In this document: piece after piece, positions 27,936 through 38,077 of the stretch
How the letters are laid out: the number at the start of each line of letters is the position of its first letter
Numbering within the stretch: the stretch's first letter is position 1
NCBI GenBank assembly: GCA_020248915.1
Contig: JADCGP010000014.1
Location: 124,001 to 188,000 of the forward strand
DNA from: Rubrivivax sp.
GTDB lineage: Bacteria; Pseudomonadota; Gammaproteobacteria; Burkholderiales; Burkholderiaceae_C
Direction: 5' to 3'
DNA length: 64,000 bases
Made by a program: the position numbers and the translations under genes
Notes under the pieces: generated by a model
Seen by the model: only the letters and a program-made list of their open reading frames with translations
Database searches by the model: none
Told to the model about the DNA's origin: nothing

Positions 27936-27959
27936 GCCCGCGCGGGTGCCCGCGCGGGC
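27936..27959. repeat. GC-only inverted repeat after rarA
   Basis: The arms GCCCGCGCGGG and CCCGCGCGGGC are perfect 11-bp inverted copies separated by two bases. They would form a very stable hairpin in RNA, located between rarA and the first livHMGF operon. With no T-run it is at most a pausing or transcript-end structure. Confidence 0.4.
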
Positions 27960-28118
27960 TAACACCGAGCGGCCCCGGGGAAGGCCGCCACCTAGAATCC
28001 GCCCGCGCCGCACGCCGGACCCGTCGACAGCGGGCCGATCGGCGTGCTTCTTGCAAGTGCAGCGCGCAAGCGGCGCCGCCAGACCGAACGCGCAGCATCC
28101 ACGGAGTCCCCGCCGGCG

Positions 28119-29042
28119 ATGGAAACCTTCCTCCAGCAGATCATCAACGGGCTGGTGCTCGGGAGCATGTACGCCCTCGTGGCCCTCGGCTACACGATGG
28201 TGTACGGCATCATCGGCCTGATCAACTTCGCGCACGGCGACGTGCTGATGGTCGGCGCTCTCGTCAGCTGGACCGTCGTCACGGTGATGGCGGGCAGCGG
28301 GCTGCCGGGGTGGGCGCTGATGCTGCTGTCGCTGCCCTGCGCGATCCTCGTGTGCTGCGCGCTGAACTTCGCCATCGAGAAGGTGGCGTACAAGCCGCTG
28401 CGAAGTGCGCCGCGGCTCGCGCCGCTGATCACCGCCATCGGCATGAGCCTGCTGCTGCAGACGCTGGCGATGATCGTCTGGAAGCCCAATCCCAAGCCCT
28501 ATCCGCAACTGCTGCCGATCGAGCCGATCGACCTCGGGGGCCCGGTGATCAGCATCACGCAGTGCATCATCCTGGGCAGCACGGCGTGCATCCTGGCCGC
28601 GCTGATGTGGCTGGTCAATCGCACCAAGCTCGGCCGCGCGATGCGTGCCACCGCCGAGAACCCGCGCGTCGCGGCGCTGATGGGCGTCAAGCCGGACATG
28701 GTGATCTCGGCCACCTTCATCATCGGCGCGGCGCTGGCGGCGGTGGCTGGCGTCATGTGGGCGGCCAACTACGGCACCGTCCAGCACAGCATGGGCTTCC
28801 TGCCTGGCCTGAAGGCCTTCACCGCGGCCGTGCTCGGCGGCATCGGCAACCTGGGCGGCGCGGTGGTCGGCGGGCTGCTCCTCGGGCTCGTCGAGGCACT
28901 GGGCGCGGGCTACCTGGGCGCGCTGACGGGCGGCGTGCTCGGCAGCCACTACGCCGACATCTTCGCCTTCGCGGCGCTGATCCTCGTGCTGACGCTCAGG
29001 CCGCAGGGTCTGCTCGGCGAGCGCGTGGCCGATCGCGCCTGA
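28119..29042 (+). CDS. livH: ABC transporter permease LivH
   Basis: A 307-residue inner-membrane permease of the branched-chain amino-acid type. About eight hydrophobic helices, beginning METFLQQIINGLVLGSMYAL and continuing YTMVYGIIGLINFAHGDVLMVGA, the LivH signature. The ATPase-contact loop reads RAMRATAENPRVAALMGVKPD. First gene of livHMGF (28.1-31.7 kb); the binding protein is the separate livK at 19.7 kb. A TAGAAT hexamer at 27994-27999 is a possible -10 some 120 bases upstream. The start ATG 28119 is chosen over an upstream ATG at 28044 that would add a basic non-homologous stretch. Confidence 0.92.
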   Translation: METFLQQIINGLVLGSMYALVALGYTMVYGIIGLINFAHGDVLMVGALVSWTVVTVMAGSGLPGWALMLLSLPCAILVCCALNFAIEKVAYKPLRSAPRLAPLITAIGMSLLLQTLAMIVWKPNPKPYPQLLPIEPIDLGGPVISITQCIILGSTACILAALMWLVNRTKLGRAMRATAENPRVAALMGVKPDMVISATFIIGAALAAVAGVMWAANYGTVQHSMGFLPGLKAFTAAVLGGIGNLGGAVVGGLLLGLVEALGAGYLGALTGGVLGSHYADIFAFAALILVLTLRPQGLLGERVADRA

Positions 29043-29052
29043 GGGGACGGCC

Positions 29053-30168
29053 ATGAACTCGATGCCGACAAAGATCGCCGTCTTCTTGGCCTGCGCCGTG
29101 GCCCTGGTGGCGCTGCCGCTGGTCATGCAGACCGCGGGCCTCGGGCAAGGCTGGGTGCGGATCCTGGCACTGGCGCTGCTGTACGTGCTGCTGGCGCTGG
29201 GCCTGAACATCGTCGTCGGCTACGCCGGCCTGCTCGACCTGGGCTTCGTCGCCTTCTATGCGGTCGGCGCCTACATGTACGCGCTGCTGGCGAGCCCCCA
29301 TCTCTTCGAGACCTTCCCCTGGATCGCCGAGGCCTTCCCGCAAGGCCTGCACACGCCGATCTGGATGGTGATCCCGCTGGCCGCCGGGCTGGCGGCGATC
29401 GCCGGCGTGCTGCTGGGCACGCCGGTGCTCAAGCTGCGCGGCGACTATCTGGCGATCGTCACGCTCGGCTTCGGCGAGATCATCCGCGTGTTCATGAACA
29501 ACCTCGAGCACCCGGTCAACATCACCAACGGACCGCGCGGGCTGGACCGGATCGACTCGATGACCATCGGCCCGCAGGGCGACCCGTGGGTCGACTTCGG
29601 CAAGCGTATCGTCGTCAGCGAGAACTTCACGATCCCGTCGGTGACGCTGTACTACTGGCTCTTCCTGGCGCTGGTGGTCGTCAGCGTCGTCATCTGCCAC
29701 CGGCTCGAGCTGAGCCGGATCGGCCGTGCCTGGATGGCGATCCGCGAGGACGAGATCGCCGCCAAGGCGATGGGCATCAACACGCGCAACATGAAGCTGC
29801 TCGCGTTCGGCATGGGCGCCACCTTCGGCGGCGTGTCGGGTGCGATGTTTGCCGCCTTCCAGGGCTTCGTCTCGCCTGAGAGCTTCAGCCTGATGGAGAG
29901 CGTGATGATCGTGGCGATGGTCGTGCTCGGCGGGATGGGCCACCTGCCGGGCGTGATCCTCGGCGCGCTGCTGCTGGCCGCGCTGCCCGAGGTGCTGCGC
30001 TACGTCGCCGGTCCGCTGCAGCAGATGACCGGCGGGCGCCTGGACGCGTCGATCCTGCGCCAGCTGCTGATCGCGCTGGCGATGATCTCCATCATGCTGC
30101 TGCGGCCGCGCGGCCTTTGGCCCTCGCCCGAGCACGGCAAGGCGGCGCCCGCGCCTGCGGCCAAGTGA
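29053..30168 (+). CDS. livM: ABC transporter permease LivM
   Basis: A 371-residue permease partner of LivH. Typical elements: LALLYVLLALGLNIVVGYAGLLDLGFVAFYAVGAY, then LKLRGDYLAIVTLGFGEIIRVFMNN and the coupling segment RAWMAIREDEIAAKAMGIN that docks on the ATPases. GAGGGGAC precedes the ATG, ten bases after the livH stop. A hydrophilic Lys/Ala tail ends the protein. The spacing within the operon (10-14 bases) suggests one transcript. Confidence 0.92.
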   Translation: MNSMPTKIAVFLACAVALVALPLVMQTAGLGQGWVRILALALLYVLLALGLNIVVGYAGLLDLGFVAFYAVGAYMYALLASPHLFETFPWIAEAFPQGLHTPIWMVIPLAAGLAAIAGVLLGTPVLKLRGDYLAIVTLGFGEIIRVFMNNLEHPVNITNGPRGLDRIDSMTIGPQGDPWVDFGKRIVVSENFTIPSVTLYYWLFLALVVVSVVICHRLELSRIGRAWMAIREDEIAAKAMGINTRNMKLLAFGMGATFGGVSGAMFAAFQGFVSPESFSLMESVMIVAMVVLGGMGHLPGVILGALLLAALPEVLRYVAGPLQQMTGGRLDASILRQLLIALAMISIMLLRPRGLWPSPEHGKAAPAPAAK

Positions 30169-30181
30169 GGAGGGCGCCGGA

Positions 30182-30952
30182 ATGAGCGAGACCGTGCTCG
30201 ACGTCAAGGGCGTCAGCAAGCGCTTCGGGGGCCTGCAGGCCCTGTCCGACGTCGGCATCACGATCCGGCAGGGCCAGGTCTACGGCCTGATCGGCCCCAA
30301 CGGCGCCGGCAAGACCACCTTCTTCAACGTGATCACTGGCCTGTATTCGCCCGACTCCGGCACCTTCGAGCTCGGGGGCCGTCGCTACGAACCCAGCGCG
30401 GTGCACGAGGTGGCGCGGCAGGGCATCGCTCGCACGTTCCAGAACATCCGCCTGTTCCCCGAGATGACCGCCCTCGAGAACGTGATGGTGGGCCGCCATG
30501 TCCGCACGAAGTCGGGCCTGGCGGGCGCGATCTTCCGCACCGCCGGCTTCCGGGCCGAGGAGGCGGCGATCCGGGCGCGCGCGCAGGAGCTGCTCGACTA
30601 CGTCGGCATCGGCCGCTATGCCGACTACCGTGCGCGCACGCTGTCCTATGGCGACCAGCGCCGCCTGGAGATCGCCCGCGCGCTGGCCACCGAGCCCAAG
30701 CTGATCGCGCTCGACGAGCCGGCGGCGGGGATGAACGCCACCGAGAAGGTGGTCCTGCGCGAGCTGATCGACCGCATCCGGGGCGATGGGCGCACGATCC
30801 TGCTGATCGAGCACGACGTGAAGCTGGTGATGGGGCTGTGCGACCGCGTCACCGTGCTCGACTACGGCAAGCAGATCGCAGAGGGCACGCCGGCCGACGT
30901 GCAGCGCGACGAGAAGGTGATCGAGGCCTACCTCGGCGCCGGTCACCACTGA
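30182..30952 (+). CDS. livG: ABC transporter ATP-binding protein LivG
   Basis: A 256-residue ATPase. Walker A GPNGAGKTTFFN (about 39-50), Q-loop FQNIRLF, signature LSYGDQRRLEIARALA and Walker B KLIALDEPAAGMN, then the H-loop LLIEHDVKLVMGLCDRVTVL. LSYGDQR is the usual LivG variant of LSGGQ. AGGAGG precedes the ATG. It pairs with LivF to energise LivHM. Confidence 0.94.
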   Translation: MSETVLDVKGVSKRFGGLQALSDVGITIRQGQVYGLIGPNGAGKTTFFNVITGLYSPDSGTFELGGRRYEPSAVHEVARQGIARTFQNIRLFPEMTALENVMVGRHVRTKSGLAGAIFRTAGFRAEEAAIRARAQELLDYVGIGRYADYRARTLSYGDQRRLEIARALATEPKLIALDEPAAGMNATEKVVLRELIDRIRGDGRTILLIEHDVKLVMGLCDRVTVLDYGKQIAEGTPADVQRDEKVIEAYLGAGHH

Positions 30953-30963
30953 AGGCGCAGGCG

Positions 30964-31680
30964 ATGGCAGACGTGCTGTTGAAGGTCCGCGGCCTGAAGG
31001 TCGCCTACGGCGGCATCCAGGCCGTCAAGGGCGTGAGCTTCGAGGTCCGCGAGGGCGAGCTGGTCAGCCTGATCGGCGCCAATGGCGCCGGCAAGACCAC
31101 GACGCTGAAGGCGATCACGGGCATCCAGCCCGTGGCCGACGGTGACATCGAGTACTGCGGGCGCAGCATCCGCGGGCAGGGTGCGTGGGACCTGGTGCGG
31201 CAGGGGCTGGTGATGGTGCCGGAAGGGCGGGGCACCTTCACGCGCATGACGATCGTCGAGAACCTGCAGATGGGCGCCTTCGTCCGCGATGACGCGGCGG
31301 GCATCGCCGAGGACATCGAGAGGGTGTTTGCGCTCTTCCCGCGCCTGAAGGAGCGCGCGCAGCAGCTGGCCGGCACGATGAGCGGCGGCGAGCAGCAGAT
31401 GCTGGCGATGGGCCGCGGGCTGATGGCCCGGCCCCGCGTGCTGCTGCTGGACGAGCCGAGCATGGGCCTGTCGCCGATCATGGTCGACAAGATCTTCGAG
31501 GTCGTCGACGACATCCACCGCCGCGGCACCACGGTGCTGCTGGTCGAGCAGAACGCGAGCCGCGCGCTCGGGCTGGCCGATCGCGGCTACGTGATGGACT
31601 CCGGCGAGGTCACGATGGACGGCGCGGCCCGCGAACTGCTGGCCGACCCGAGGGTGCGCGCGGCCTACCTGGGGGAGTGA
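30964..31680 (+). CDS. livF: ABC transporter ATP-binding protein LivF
   Basis: A 238-residue ATPase, last gene of the operon. Walker A GANGAGKTTTLKAI, PEGRGTFTRMTIVENLQMGA after the Q-loop, signature MSGGEQQMLAMGRGLM, Walker B VLLLDEPSMGLSP and LLVEQNASRALGLADRGYVM. The start ATG 30964 lies 11 bases after livG; a longer frame begins inside livG and is not meaningful. No terminator hairpin is obvious downstream; the next gene is convergent. Confidence 0.94.
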   Translation: MADVLLKVRGLKVAYGGIQAVKGVSFEVREGELVSLIGANGAGKTTTLKAITGIQPVADGDIEYCGRSIRGQGAWDLVRQGLVMVPEGRGTFTRMTIVENLQMGAFVRDDAAGIAEDIERVFALFPRLKERAQQLAGTMSGGEQQMLAMGRGLMARPRVLLLDEPSMGLSPIMVDKIFEVVDDIHRRGTTVLLVEQNASRALGLADRGYVMDSGEVTMDGAARELLADPRVRAAYLGE

Positions 31681-31735
31681 GGGCGGCAGCGCCGCAAGGC
31701 GGCCACGGCGGCCGGGCGGGAGGAGCGCCGGCGCC

Positions 31736-32107
31736 TCAGCGCGTCGGCTCGGCGAAGCGCGCCCCGCCGCTGCCGCGCACCAGTTCCACCACCTCGGCGG
31801 CCTTCGGCCGGGTGCGCGCCACCCAATCCTCGAAGCGGGTGCGGGCGGTCGCGCCGTAACGCTGGTAGATCTTCCAGCCGACCCAGGCGACTATGCCGAG
31901 CACGACCAGCGTGCGTGCGGCGCGGGCCCAGGCCACCAGCACGGCGATGCCCATGCCGAGCGCCACCCACTGCACCCACCACTGGCCCGGCGAGGTCGCC
32001 CAGTTGATCAGCGCGCACAGGCCGACGACGAACAGCGCACGCAGCGGCATCACGATCGCCTCGGTCAGGTTGCGGATCGGGCGGGTCACGAGCTTGATCG
32101 GGTTCAC
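31736..32107 (-). CDS. Small membrane protein of unknown function
   Basis: A 123-residue protein with two or three hydrophobic helices (MPLRALFVVGLCALINWAT; WVQWVALGMGIAVLVAWA; TLVVLGIVAWVGWKIYQRY), the first preceded by VNPIKLVTRPIRNLTEA and a soluble tail after the last. I recognise no family. The start is a GTG at 32107 with GGAG upstream; the longer frame to 32179 has no Shine-Dalgarno and reads as an Arg-rich artefact. It is convergent with livF and divergent from the M17 peptidase gene. Confidence 0.6.
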   Translation of the reverse strand: MNPIKLVTRPIRNLTEAIVMPLRALFVVGLCALINWATSPGQWWVQWVALGMGIAVLVAWARAARTLVVLGIVAWVGWKIYQRYGATARTRFEDWVARTRPKAAEVVELVRGSGGARFAEPTR

Positions 32108-32334
32108 GGCGGGCTCCTGCCGGCGGCGTCGCCAAGCCGGCGACGCGCGCATCCTGGCGGCGCGGCCGCGCGCCTGCATGCACCTTGCGACGAACGGACG
32201 CCTGCAGGCGCGAGGCGCCGGTGCCGCCGACGGGATGCACGCTCTTGCCCGCCGGCGACCCGCTGCCCCGCGCCCGTCGGCGGCCCGGGCCGCCCGGGCA
32301 GAATCGCCCCTTCCCCACGCCGATCGCCCGAACC

Positions 32335-33723
<1,389 letters not shown>

Positions 33724-33987
33724 GCCCTCCGCTGAGACGCCGCCAGCGGGCCTGGCCTGCAACAGGCCCCGGTCGCCCAGCCTTTTCGTCGCAATGCCGT
33801 CACGGCGGGGCCTCACACTGTCGGCTTCGACAGGCGCGAACCGGCCGCACGAATGGGCGGAAGCACGGAACCCGTCACCGGCGCCTGATCGGAACTTTTG
33901 CACCACGTCGCCTGCGGCGGCGTGGTCCAGCCCCGCCGCCCCGCCGCCCCGCCATGGCCGCCGCCGCGCGGGGGCTTGAGCGCCCGC

Positions 33988-34017
33988 TTGAACACCGGCG
34001 TGCTGCGCCGCTAGAAT
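33988..34017 (+). promoter_or_regulatory. Sigma-70 promoter of the paa operon
   Basis: TTGAAC (33988-33993), an 18-base spacer and TAGAAT (34012-34017) match four and five of six consensus bases. The predicted start near 34024 lies inside the 14-bp palindrome that follows. It is the best-formed promoter in the window. Confidence 0.65.
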
Positions 34018-34021
34018 TCGC

Positions 34022-34035
34022 CGACCGATCGGTCG
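34022..34035. promoter_or_regulatory. 14-bp palindrome, candidate TetR-family operator
   Basis: CGACCGATCGGTCG is a perfect palindrome starting five bases after the paa -10 box, so a bound repressor would block transcription start. The last gene of the operon encodes a TetR-family protein, the likely ligand-responsive repressor. That link is inferred from position and site type. Confidence 0.55.
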
Positions 34036-34087
34036 AGGAATGGCGCGGGGCCGTTCCACCGCGTCGGGCCGAGCGAGGGCGGCGCCC

Positions 34088-34891
34088 ATGTCCCAATCGA
34101 TCCCGGCGGATGCGCCGCCCGTGCTGGTCGCGATGCAGGACGGGGTGTGCACCATCACGCTCAACCGGCCCTCGTCGCTGAACAGCTTCACCGCGGCGAT
34201 GCACGCGCTGCTGCTGCCCGCACTGGAAGCGGCGGCTGCCGACCCGGCCGTGCGCTGCGTCGTGGTCACCGGGGCGGGGCGCGGCTTCTGCGCCGGCCAG
34301 GACCTGGCCGACCCGGCGATGGCCGGCCCCGACGTCGATGTCGGGCGGGTCGTCGAGGGCTACTACCTGCCGCTGGCCACGCGCGTGCGCTCGATGCCGG
34401 TGCCGGTGATCGCGGGCGTCAACGGCGTGGCCGCGGGCGCCGGCGCCAACTTCGCGCTGTGCTGCGACTTCGTCGTCGCCGCCCGCAGCGCGAGCTTCAT
34501 CCAGGCCTTCAGCAAGATCGGGCTGGTGCCCGATTGCGGGGGCACCTGGCTGCTGCCGCGCCTGGTGGGTCGGGCGCGGGCACTGGGCCTGGCGATGACG
34601 GGCGACAAGCTTCCTGCCGAGGAGGCCGAACGCATCGGACTGATCTGGAAGTGCGTCGACGACGCCGCGTTCGCGGCCGAGGTCGCCACCCTGGCCGGCC
34701 GCCTGACGCGGATGCCCAGCCGGGCGCTGGCGCAGACCCGGCGCGCGATCGACGCGGCCGCCCCGATGGAGTTCGGCGACGCGCTGGCGCGCGAGGCGTC
34801 GATGCAAGGAGAGCTCGGCCGCGGGCACGACTTCGCCGAGGGCGTGGCCGCCTTCCTGGCCAAGCGCACCCCGGTGTTCCGGGACCGCTGA
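34088..34891 (+). CDS. paaG: Ring 1,2-epoxyphenylacetyl-CoA isomerase (PaaG)
   Basis: A 267-residue crotonase-fold enzyme. The oxyanion loops GAGRGFCAGQDL (about 60-71) and AGVNGVAAGAGANFAL are present, and KIGLVPDCGGTWLLPRLVG carries the Asp typical of PaaG. PaaG turns the ring epoxide into the seven-membered oxepin-CoA. First gene of the paa operon. The start ATG 34088 follows GAGGGCGG; ATG 34040 would add 16 residues, with AGGA directly against it. PaaG is separated from paaI by two bases. Confidence 0.92.
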   Translation: MSQSIPADAPPVLVAMQDGVCTITLNRPSSLNSFTAAMHALLLPALEAAAADPAVRCVVVTGAGRGFCAGQDLADPAMAGPDVDVGRVVEGYYLPLATRVRSMPVPVIAGVNGVAAGAGANFALCCDFVVAARSASFIQAFSKIGLVPDCGGTWLLPRLVGRARALGLAMTGDKLPAEEAERIGLIWKCVDDAAFAAEVATLAGRLTRMPSRALAQTRRAIDAAAPMEFGDALAREASMQGELGRGHDFAEGVAAFLAKRTPVFRDR

Positions 34892-34893
34892 AG

Positions 34894-35373
34894 ATGAGCA
34901 CGCACGCCTCCCCGGCCGACCCGATCGAGGCCCAACGCGTGGCAGAGGCCTGCCGCGACCTGATGTGGCGGGACGACCGCGCGAGCAAGGCGCTCGGCAT
35001 GCAGGTGCTCGCCATCGGCCCGGGTTCGGCGACCCTGGCGATGACGGTGCGCGAGGACATGCTCAACGGCCACGACATCTGCCACGGCGGGCTGATCACG
35101 ACGCTGGCCGACAGCGCCTTCGCCTTCGCCTGCAACGCCTACAACGAGATCACCGTGGCCTCGGGGTTCGACGTCAACCTGATCGCGGCGGCGCGGCTGG
35201 GCGACGTGCTGACCGCGAGCGCCACCGAGGTGGCCAAGAGCGGCCGCACCGGGGTCTACGACATCGCGGTACTGAACCAGCACGGGCAGCGCGTGGCCGC
35301 CTTCCGCGGCCGCAGCTACACGATGAAGGGCAAGCCGCTGGTCGAAGGCCTGCCGATGGGCAAGGCGCGCTGA
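34894..35373 (+). CDS. paaI: Phenylacetyl-CoA thioesterase PaaI
   Basis: A 159-residue hot-dog fold thioesterase. DICHGGLITTLADSAFAFACN holds the HGG motif and the catalytic Asp; GFDVNLIAAARLGDVLTA and YDIAVLNQHGQRVAAFRG complete the fold. PaaI releases CoA from phenylacetyl-CoA and hydroxylated dead-end derivatives, guarding the free-CoA pool. It starts two bases after paaG. Length and motifs agree with the family. Confidence 0.92.
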   Translation: MSTHASPADPIEAQRVAEACRDLMWRDDRASKALGMQVLAIGPGSATLAMTVREDMLNGHDICHGGLITTLADSAFAFACNAYNEITVASGFDVNLIAAARLGDVLTASATEVAKSGRTGVYDIAVLNQHGQRVAAFRGRSYTMKGKPLVEGLPMGKAR

Positions 35374-35412
35374 GGCCGGCCCGGCCGAGCGGCAAGACGA
35401 GGAGACGCACCG

Positions 35413-36720
35413 ATGCCCGTGAAGGCCCCGAGCCCCGGCGACCTGGAGCCGATCGAGACGGCGAGCCAGGACGAGCTTCGCGCGCTGCAGCTGCAGCGCC
35501 TGCAGTGGACGCTGCAGCACGCCTACGATCACGTGGCGCACTACCGGCAGGCCTTCGACGCCGCCGGCGTCCACCCGGCGGACTGCAGGACGCTGGCCGA
35601 CCTGTCGAAGTTCCCGTTCACGAGCAAGTCCGACCTGCGCGCGAACTACCCTTTCGGCATGTTCGCGGTGCCGCGCGGGAAGGTGGTGCGCGTGCACGCC
35701 TCGAGCGGCACCACCGGCAAGCCGACCGTGGTGGGCTACACCCAGGGCGACATCGACCGCTGGGCCGATCTCGTCGCACGCAGCATCCGCGCCAGCGGCG
35801 GGCGGGCCGGCGACATCGTGCACGTGGCCTACGGCTACGGCCTGTTCACCGGGGGCCTGGGCGCGCACTACGGCGCGGAGCGGCTCGGCTGCACCGTGGT
35901 GCCGATGAGCGGCGGCCAGACCGAGAAGCAGGTGCAGCTGATCGAGGACTTCCGCCCCGACATCATCATGGTCACGCCGAGCTACATGCAGGTGATCGTC
36001 GAGGAATTCCTGCGCCAGGGCAAGGACCCGCGCGCGATGAGCGTCAGCGTCGGCATCTTCGGCGCCGAGCCCTGGACCGAGGCGATGCGGCGCGACATCG
36101 AGCTCGCGGCCGGCATCGACGCGGTCGACATCTACGGCCTGTCCGAGGTGATGGGGCCGGGCGTGGCCAACGAGTGCATCGAGTCCAAGGACGGACCGGT
36201 GATCTGGGAGGATCACTTCTACCCGGAGATCATCGACCCGGTCACCGGCGAGGTGCTGCCCGACGGCAGCGAGGGCGAGCTGGTGTTCACCACGCTGACG
36301 AAGGAGGCGCTGCCGGTCGTCCGCTACCGCACGCGCGACCTGACGCGCCTGCTGCCGCCCACCGCGCGCAGCATGCGCCGGATGGGCAAGATCGTCGGCC
36401 GCAGCGACGACATGCTGATCATCCGCGGCGTCAACCTGTTCCCGACCCAGATCGAGGAGCTCGTGCTGCAGCAGGGGCAGCTGTCGGGCCAGTACCAGCT
36501 CGTCGTCACGCGCGAGCACCTGCTCGACGAGGTCCTGGTGCGCTGCGAGCTGACCCCCGCGCACCGCCACGCCGACCGTGACGCGATCGGACGTGATCTG
36601 CAGCACCGCATCAAGACGCTGATCGGCGTCAGCACCCGGGTCGACGTCGGCCTGCCCGACTCGATCGAGCGCACCCTGGTGGGCAAGGCCCGCCGCGTCG
36701 TCGATCATAGGCCGCGCTGA
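35413..36720 (+). CDS. paaK: Phenylacetate-CoA ligase
   Basis: A 435-residue AMP-forming ligase that activates phenylacetate with ATP and CoA, the first pathway step. The P-loop [14 protein letters not shown] (about 97-110), the adenylate motif [17 protein letters not shown] and the hinge region [24 protein letters not shown] are all present. It has the short N-terminal domain of PaaK enzymes. AGGAG precedes ATG 35413. The gene lies between paaI and the oxygenase genes, 40 and 46 bases away. Confidence 0.96.
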   Translation: MPVKAPSPGDLEPIETASQDELRALQLQRLQWTLQHAYDHVAHYRQAFDAAGVHPADCRTLADLSKFPFTSKSDLRANYPFGMFAVPRGKVVRVHASSGTTGKPTVVGYTQGDIDRWADLVARSIRASGGRAGDIVHVAYGYGLFTGGLGAHYGAERLGCTVVPMSGGQTEKQVQLIEDFRPDIIMVTPSYMQVIVEEFLRQGKDPRAMSVSVGIFGAEPWTEAMRRDIELAAGIDAVDIYGLSEVMGPGVANECIESKDGPVIWEDHFYPEIIDPVTGEVLPDGSEGELVFTTLTKEALPVVRYRTRDLTRLLPPTARSMRRMGKIVGRSDDMLIIRGVNLFPTQIEELVLQQGQLSGQYQLVVTREHLLDEVLVRCELTPAHRHADRDAIGRDLQHRIKTLIGVSTRVDVGLPDSIERTLVGKARRVVDHRPR

Positions 36721-36766
36721 CCCGGCGCCGCGGCAGCCCCGTACCCCCAAGCGAGGAAGGCACCCC

Positions 36767-37768
36767 ATGTACACGCAGGCGATGGATGTCGCCCCGAAGG
36801 ACGAGCGCAAGGTCGTGCGCAGCGCCGAGGAGGCCGCCCTGGAGGCGCGCTTCGAGGCCCGCATCGACGAGGGCGCCTTCATCGAGGCCAAGGACTGGAT
36901 GCCCGAGCACTACCGGCGCACGCTGGTGCGGCAGATCAGCCAGCATGCCCACAGCGAGATCGTCGGCATGCTGCCGGAGGGCAACTGGGCGACGCGCGCG
37001 CCGACGCTTAAGCGCAAGGCGATCCTGCTGGCGAAGATCCAGGACGAGGGCGGGCACGGCCTGTACCTGTATGCGGCGGCCGAGACGCTCGGCACCAGCC
37101 GCGACCAGCTGCTCGACGCGCTGCACTCCGGCAAGGCCAAGTACAGCAGCATCTTCAACTATCCGACGCTGACCTGGGCCGACATCGGCACGATCGGCTG
37201 GCTGGTCGACGGCGCGGCCATCATGAACCAGGTGCCGCTCACCCGCTGCAGCTACGCGCCCTATGCGCGCGCGATGGTGCGCATCTGCCGCGAGGAGAGC
37301 TTCCACCAGCGCCAGGGCTTCGACAGCCTGCTGGTGATGATGCACGAGGGCACCGACGCGCAGCGCGCGATGGTGCAGGACGCGGTGAACCGCTGGTGGT
37401 GGCCGAGCCTGATGATGTTCGGGCCGCCGGACAAGGACAGCGTGCACGGCGCGCAGAGCGCGCGCTGGGGCATCAAGCGCATCAGCAACGACGACCTGCG
37501 CCAGAAGTTCGTCGACGCGACGGCCGAGCAGGCCAAGGTGCTCGGCGTGACCCCACCCGACCCGCTGCTGAAGTGGAACGAGGAGCGCGGGCACTACGAC
37601 TTCGGCCCGATCGACTGGGACGAGTTCTGGCGCGTGGTCGGCGGCAACGGGCCATGCAACCGCGAACGGCTCGCCGCGCGCGTGAAGGCGCACGAGGACG
37701 GGGCCTGGGTGCGCGAGGCGGCGCTGGCCCACGCGCGCAAGCGTGCGACGCGCCAGGAGGCTGCGTGA
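36767..37768 (+). CDS. paaA: 1,2-phenylacetyl-CoA epoxidase, catalytic subunit PaaA
   Basis: The 333-residue diiron oxygenase subunit of PaaABCE. The two carboxylate-histidine sites are seen in [18 protein letters not shown] and [15 protein letters not shown]. It inserts one oxygen atom across C1-C2 of the ring of phenylacetyl-CoA. The length is that of the family. GAGGAAGG precedes the ATG. The stop shares a base with the paaB start (TGATG). Confidence 0.97.
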   Translation: MYTQAMDVAPKDERKVVRSAEEAALEARFEARIDEGAFIEAKDWMPEHYRRTLVRQISQHAHSEIVGMLPEGNWATRAPTLKRKAILLAKIQDEGGHGLYLYAAAETLGTSRDQLLDALHSGKAKYSSIFNYPTLTWADIGTIGWLVDGAAIMNQVPLTRCSYAPYARAMVRICREESFHQRQGFDSLLVMMHEGTDAQRAMVQDAVNRWWWPSLMMFGPPDKDSVHGAQSARWGIKRISNDDLRQKFVDATAEQAKVLGVTPPDPLLKWNEERGHYDFGPIDWDEFWRVVGGNGPCNRERLAARVKAHEDGAWVREAALAHARKRATRQEAA

Positions 37769-38067
37769 TGGCCACCGCCGACGTCCGCGACGAGTGGCCG
37801 CTGTGGGAGGTGTTCGTGCGCACCCGCGCCGGCCTCGACCACAAGCACTGCGGCAGCCTGCACGCCCCCGACGCGAAGATGGCGCTGCAGCTGGCGCGCG
37901 AGGTCTACACCCGGCGCATGGAAGGCACCAGCGTGTGGGTCGTCCGCAGCAGCGACATCACCGCCAGCGACCCGGCCGACAAGGGCCCGCTGTTCGACCC
38001 GGCCGAGGACAAGGTGTATCGCCACCCGACCTTCTACGAGTTGCCGGAATCGGTCAACCACATGTGA
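37768..38067 (+). CDS. paaB: 1,2-phenylacetyl-CoA epoxidase subunit PaaB
   Basis: A 99-residue small subunit, WPLWEVFVRTRAGLDHKHCGSLHAPDAKMAL onward, needed for the oxygenase to act though it has no active site. The ends ELPESVNHM and YRHPTFYELPES are characteristic. The ATG overlaps the paaA stop by one base, so translation is coupled. Confidence 0.95.
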   Translation: MATADVRDEWPLWEVFVRTRAGLDHKHCGSLHAPDAKMALQLAREVYTRRMEGTSVWVVRSSDITASDPADKGPLFDPAEDKVYRHPTFYELPESVNHM

Positions 38068-38077
38068 GGGCAGGGCG

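Larger units (their letters stand above)
33724..34087. other. 364-base gene-free segment before the paa operon
   Basis: No credible gene. It holds a 6-bp hairpin GGCCTG/CAGGCC at 33754-33768 with TTTT 15 bases later (a doubtful terminator of the peptidase gene), an 11-bp imperfect hairpin at 33902-33926 with no T-run, and the paa promoter and palindrome near the right end. Confidence 0.7.

Noticed and set aside
33902..33926. Hairpin as a terminator
   Set aside because: The stem is 11 bp with one mismatch, but there is no T-run on either strand and it is 180 bases from the upstream stop.
33794..33979. Small open frame upstream of paaG
   Set aside because: No Shine-Dalgarno, no recognizable protein, composition like other non-coding frames in the region.
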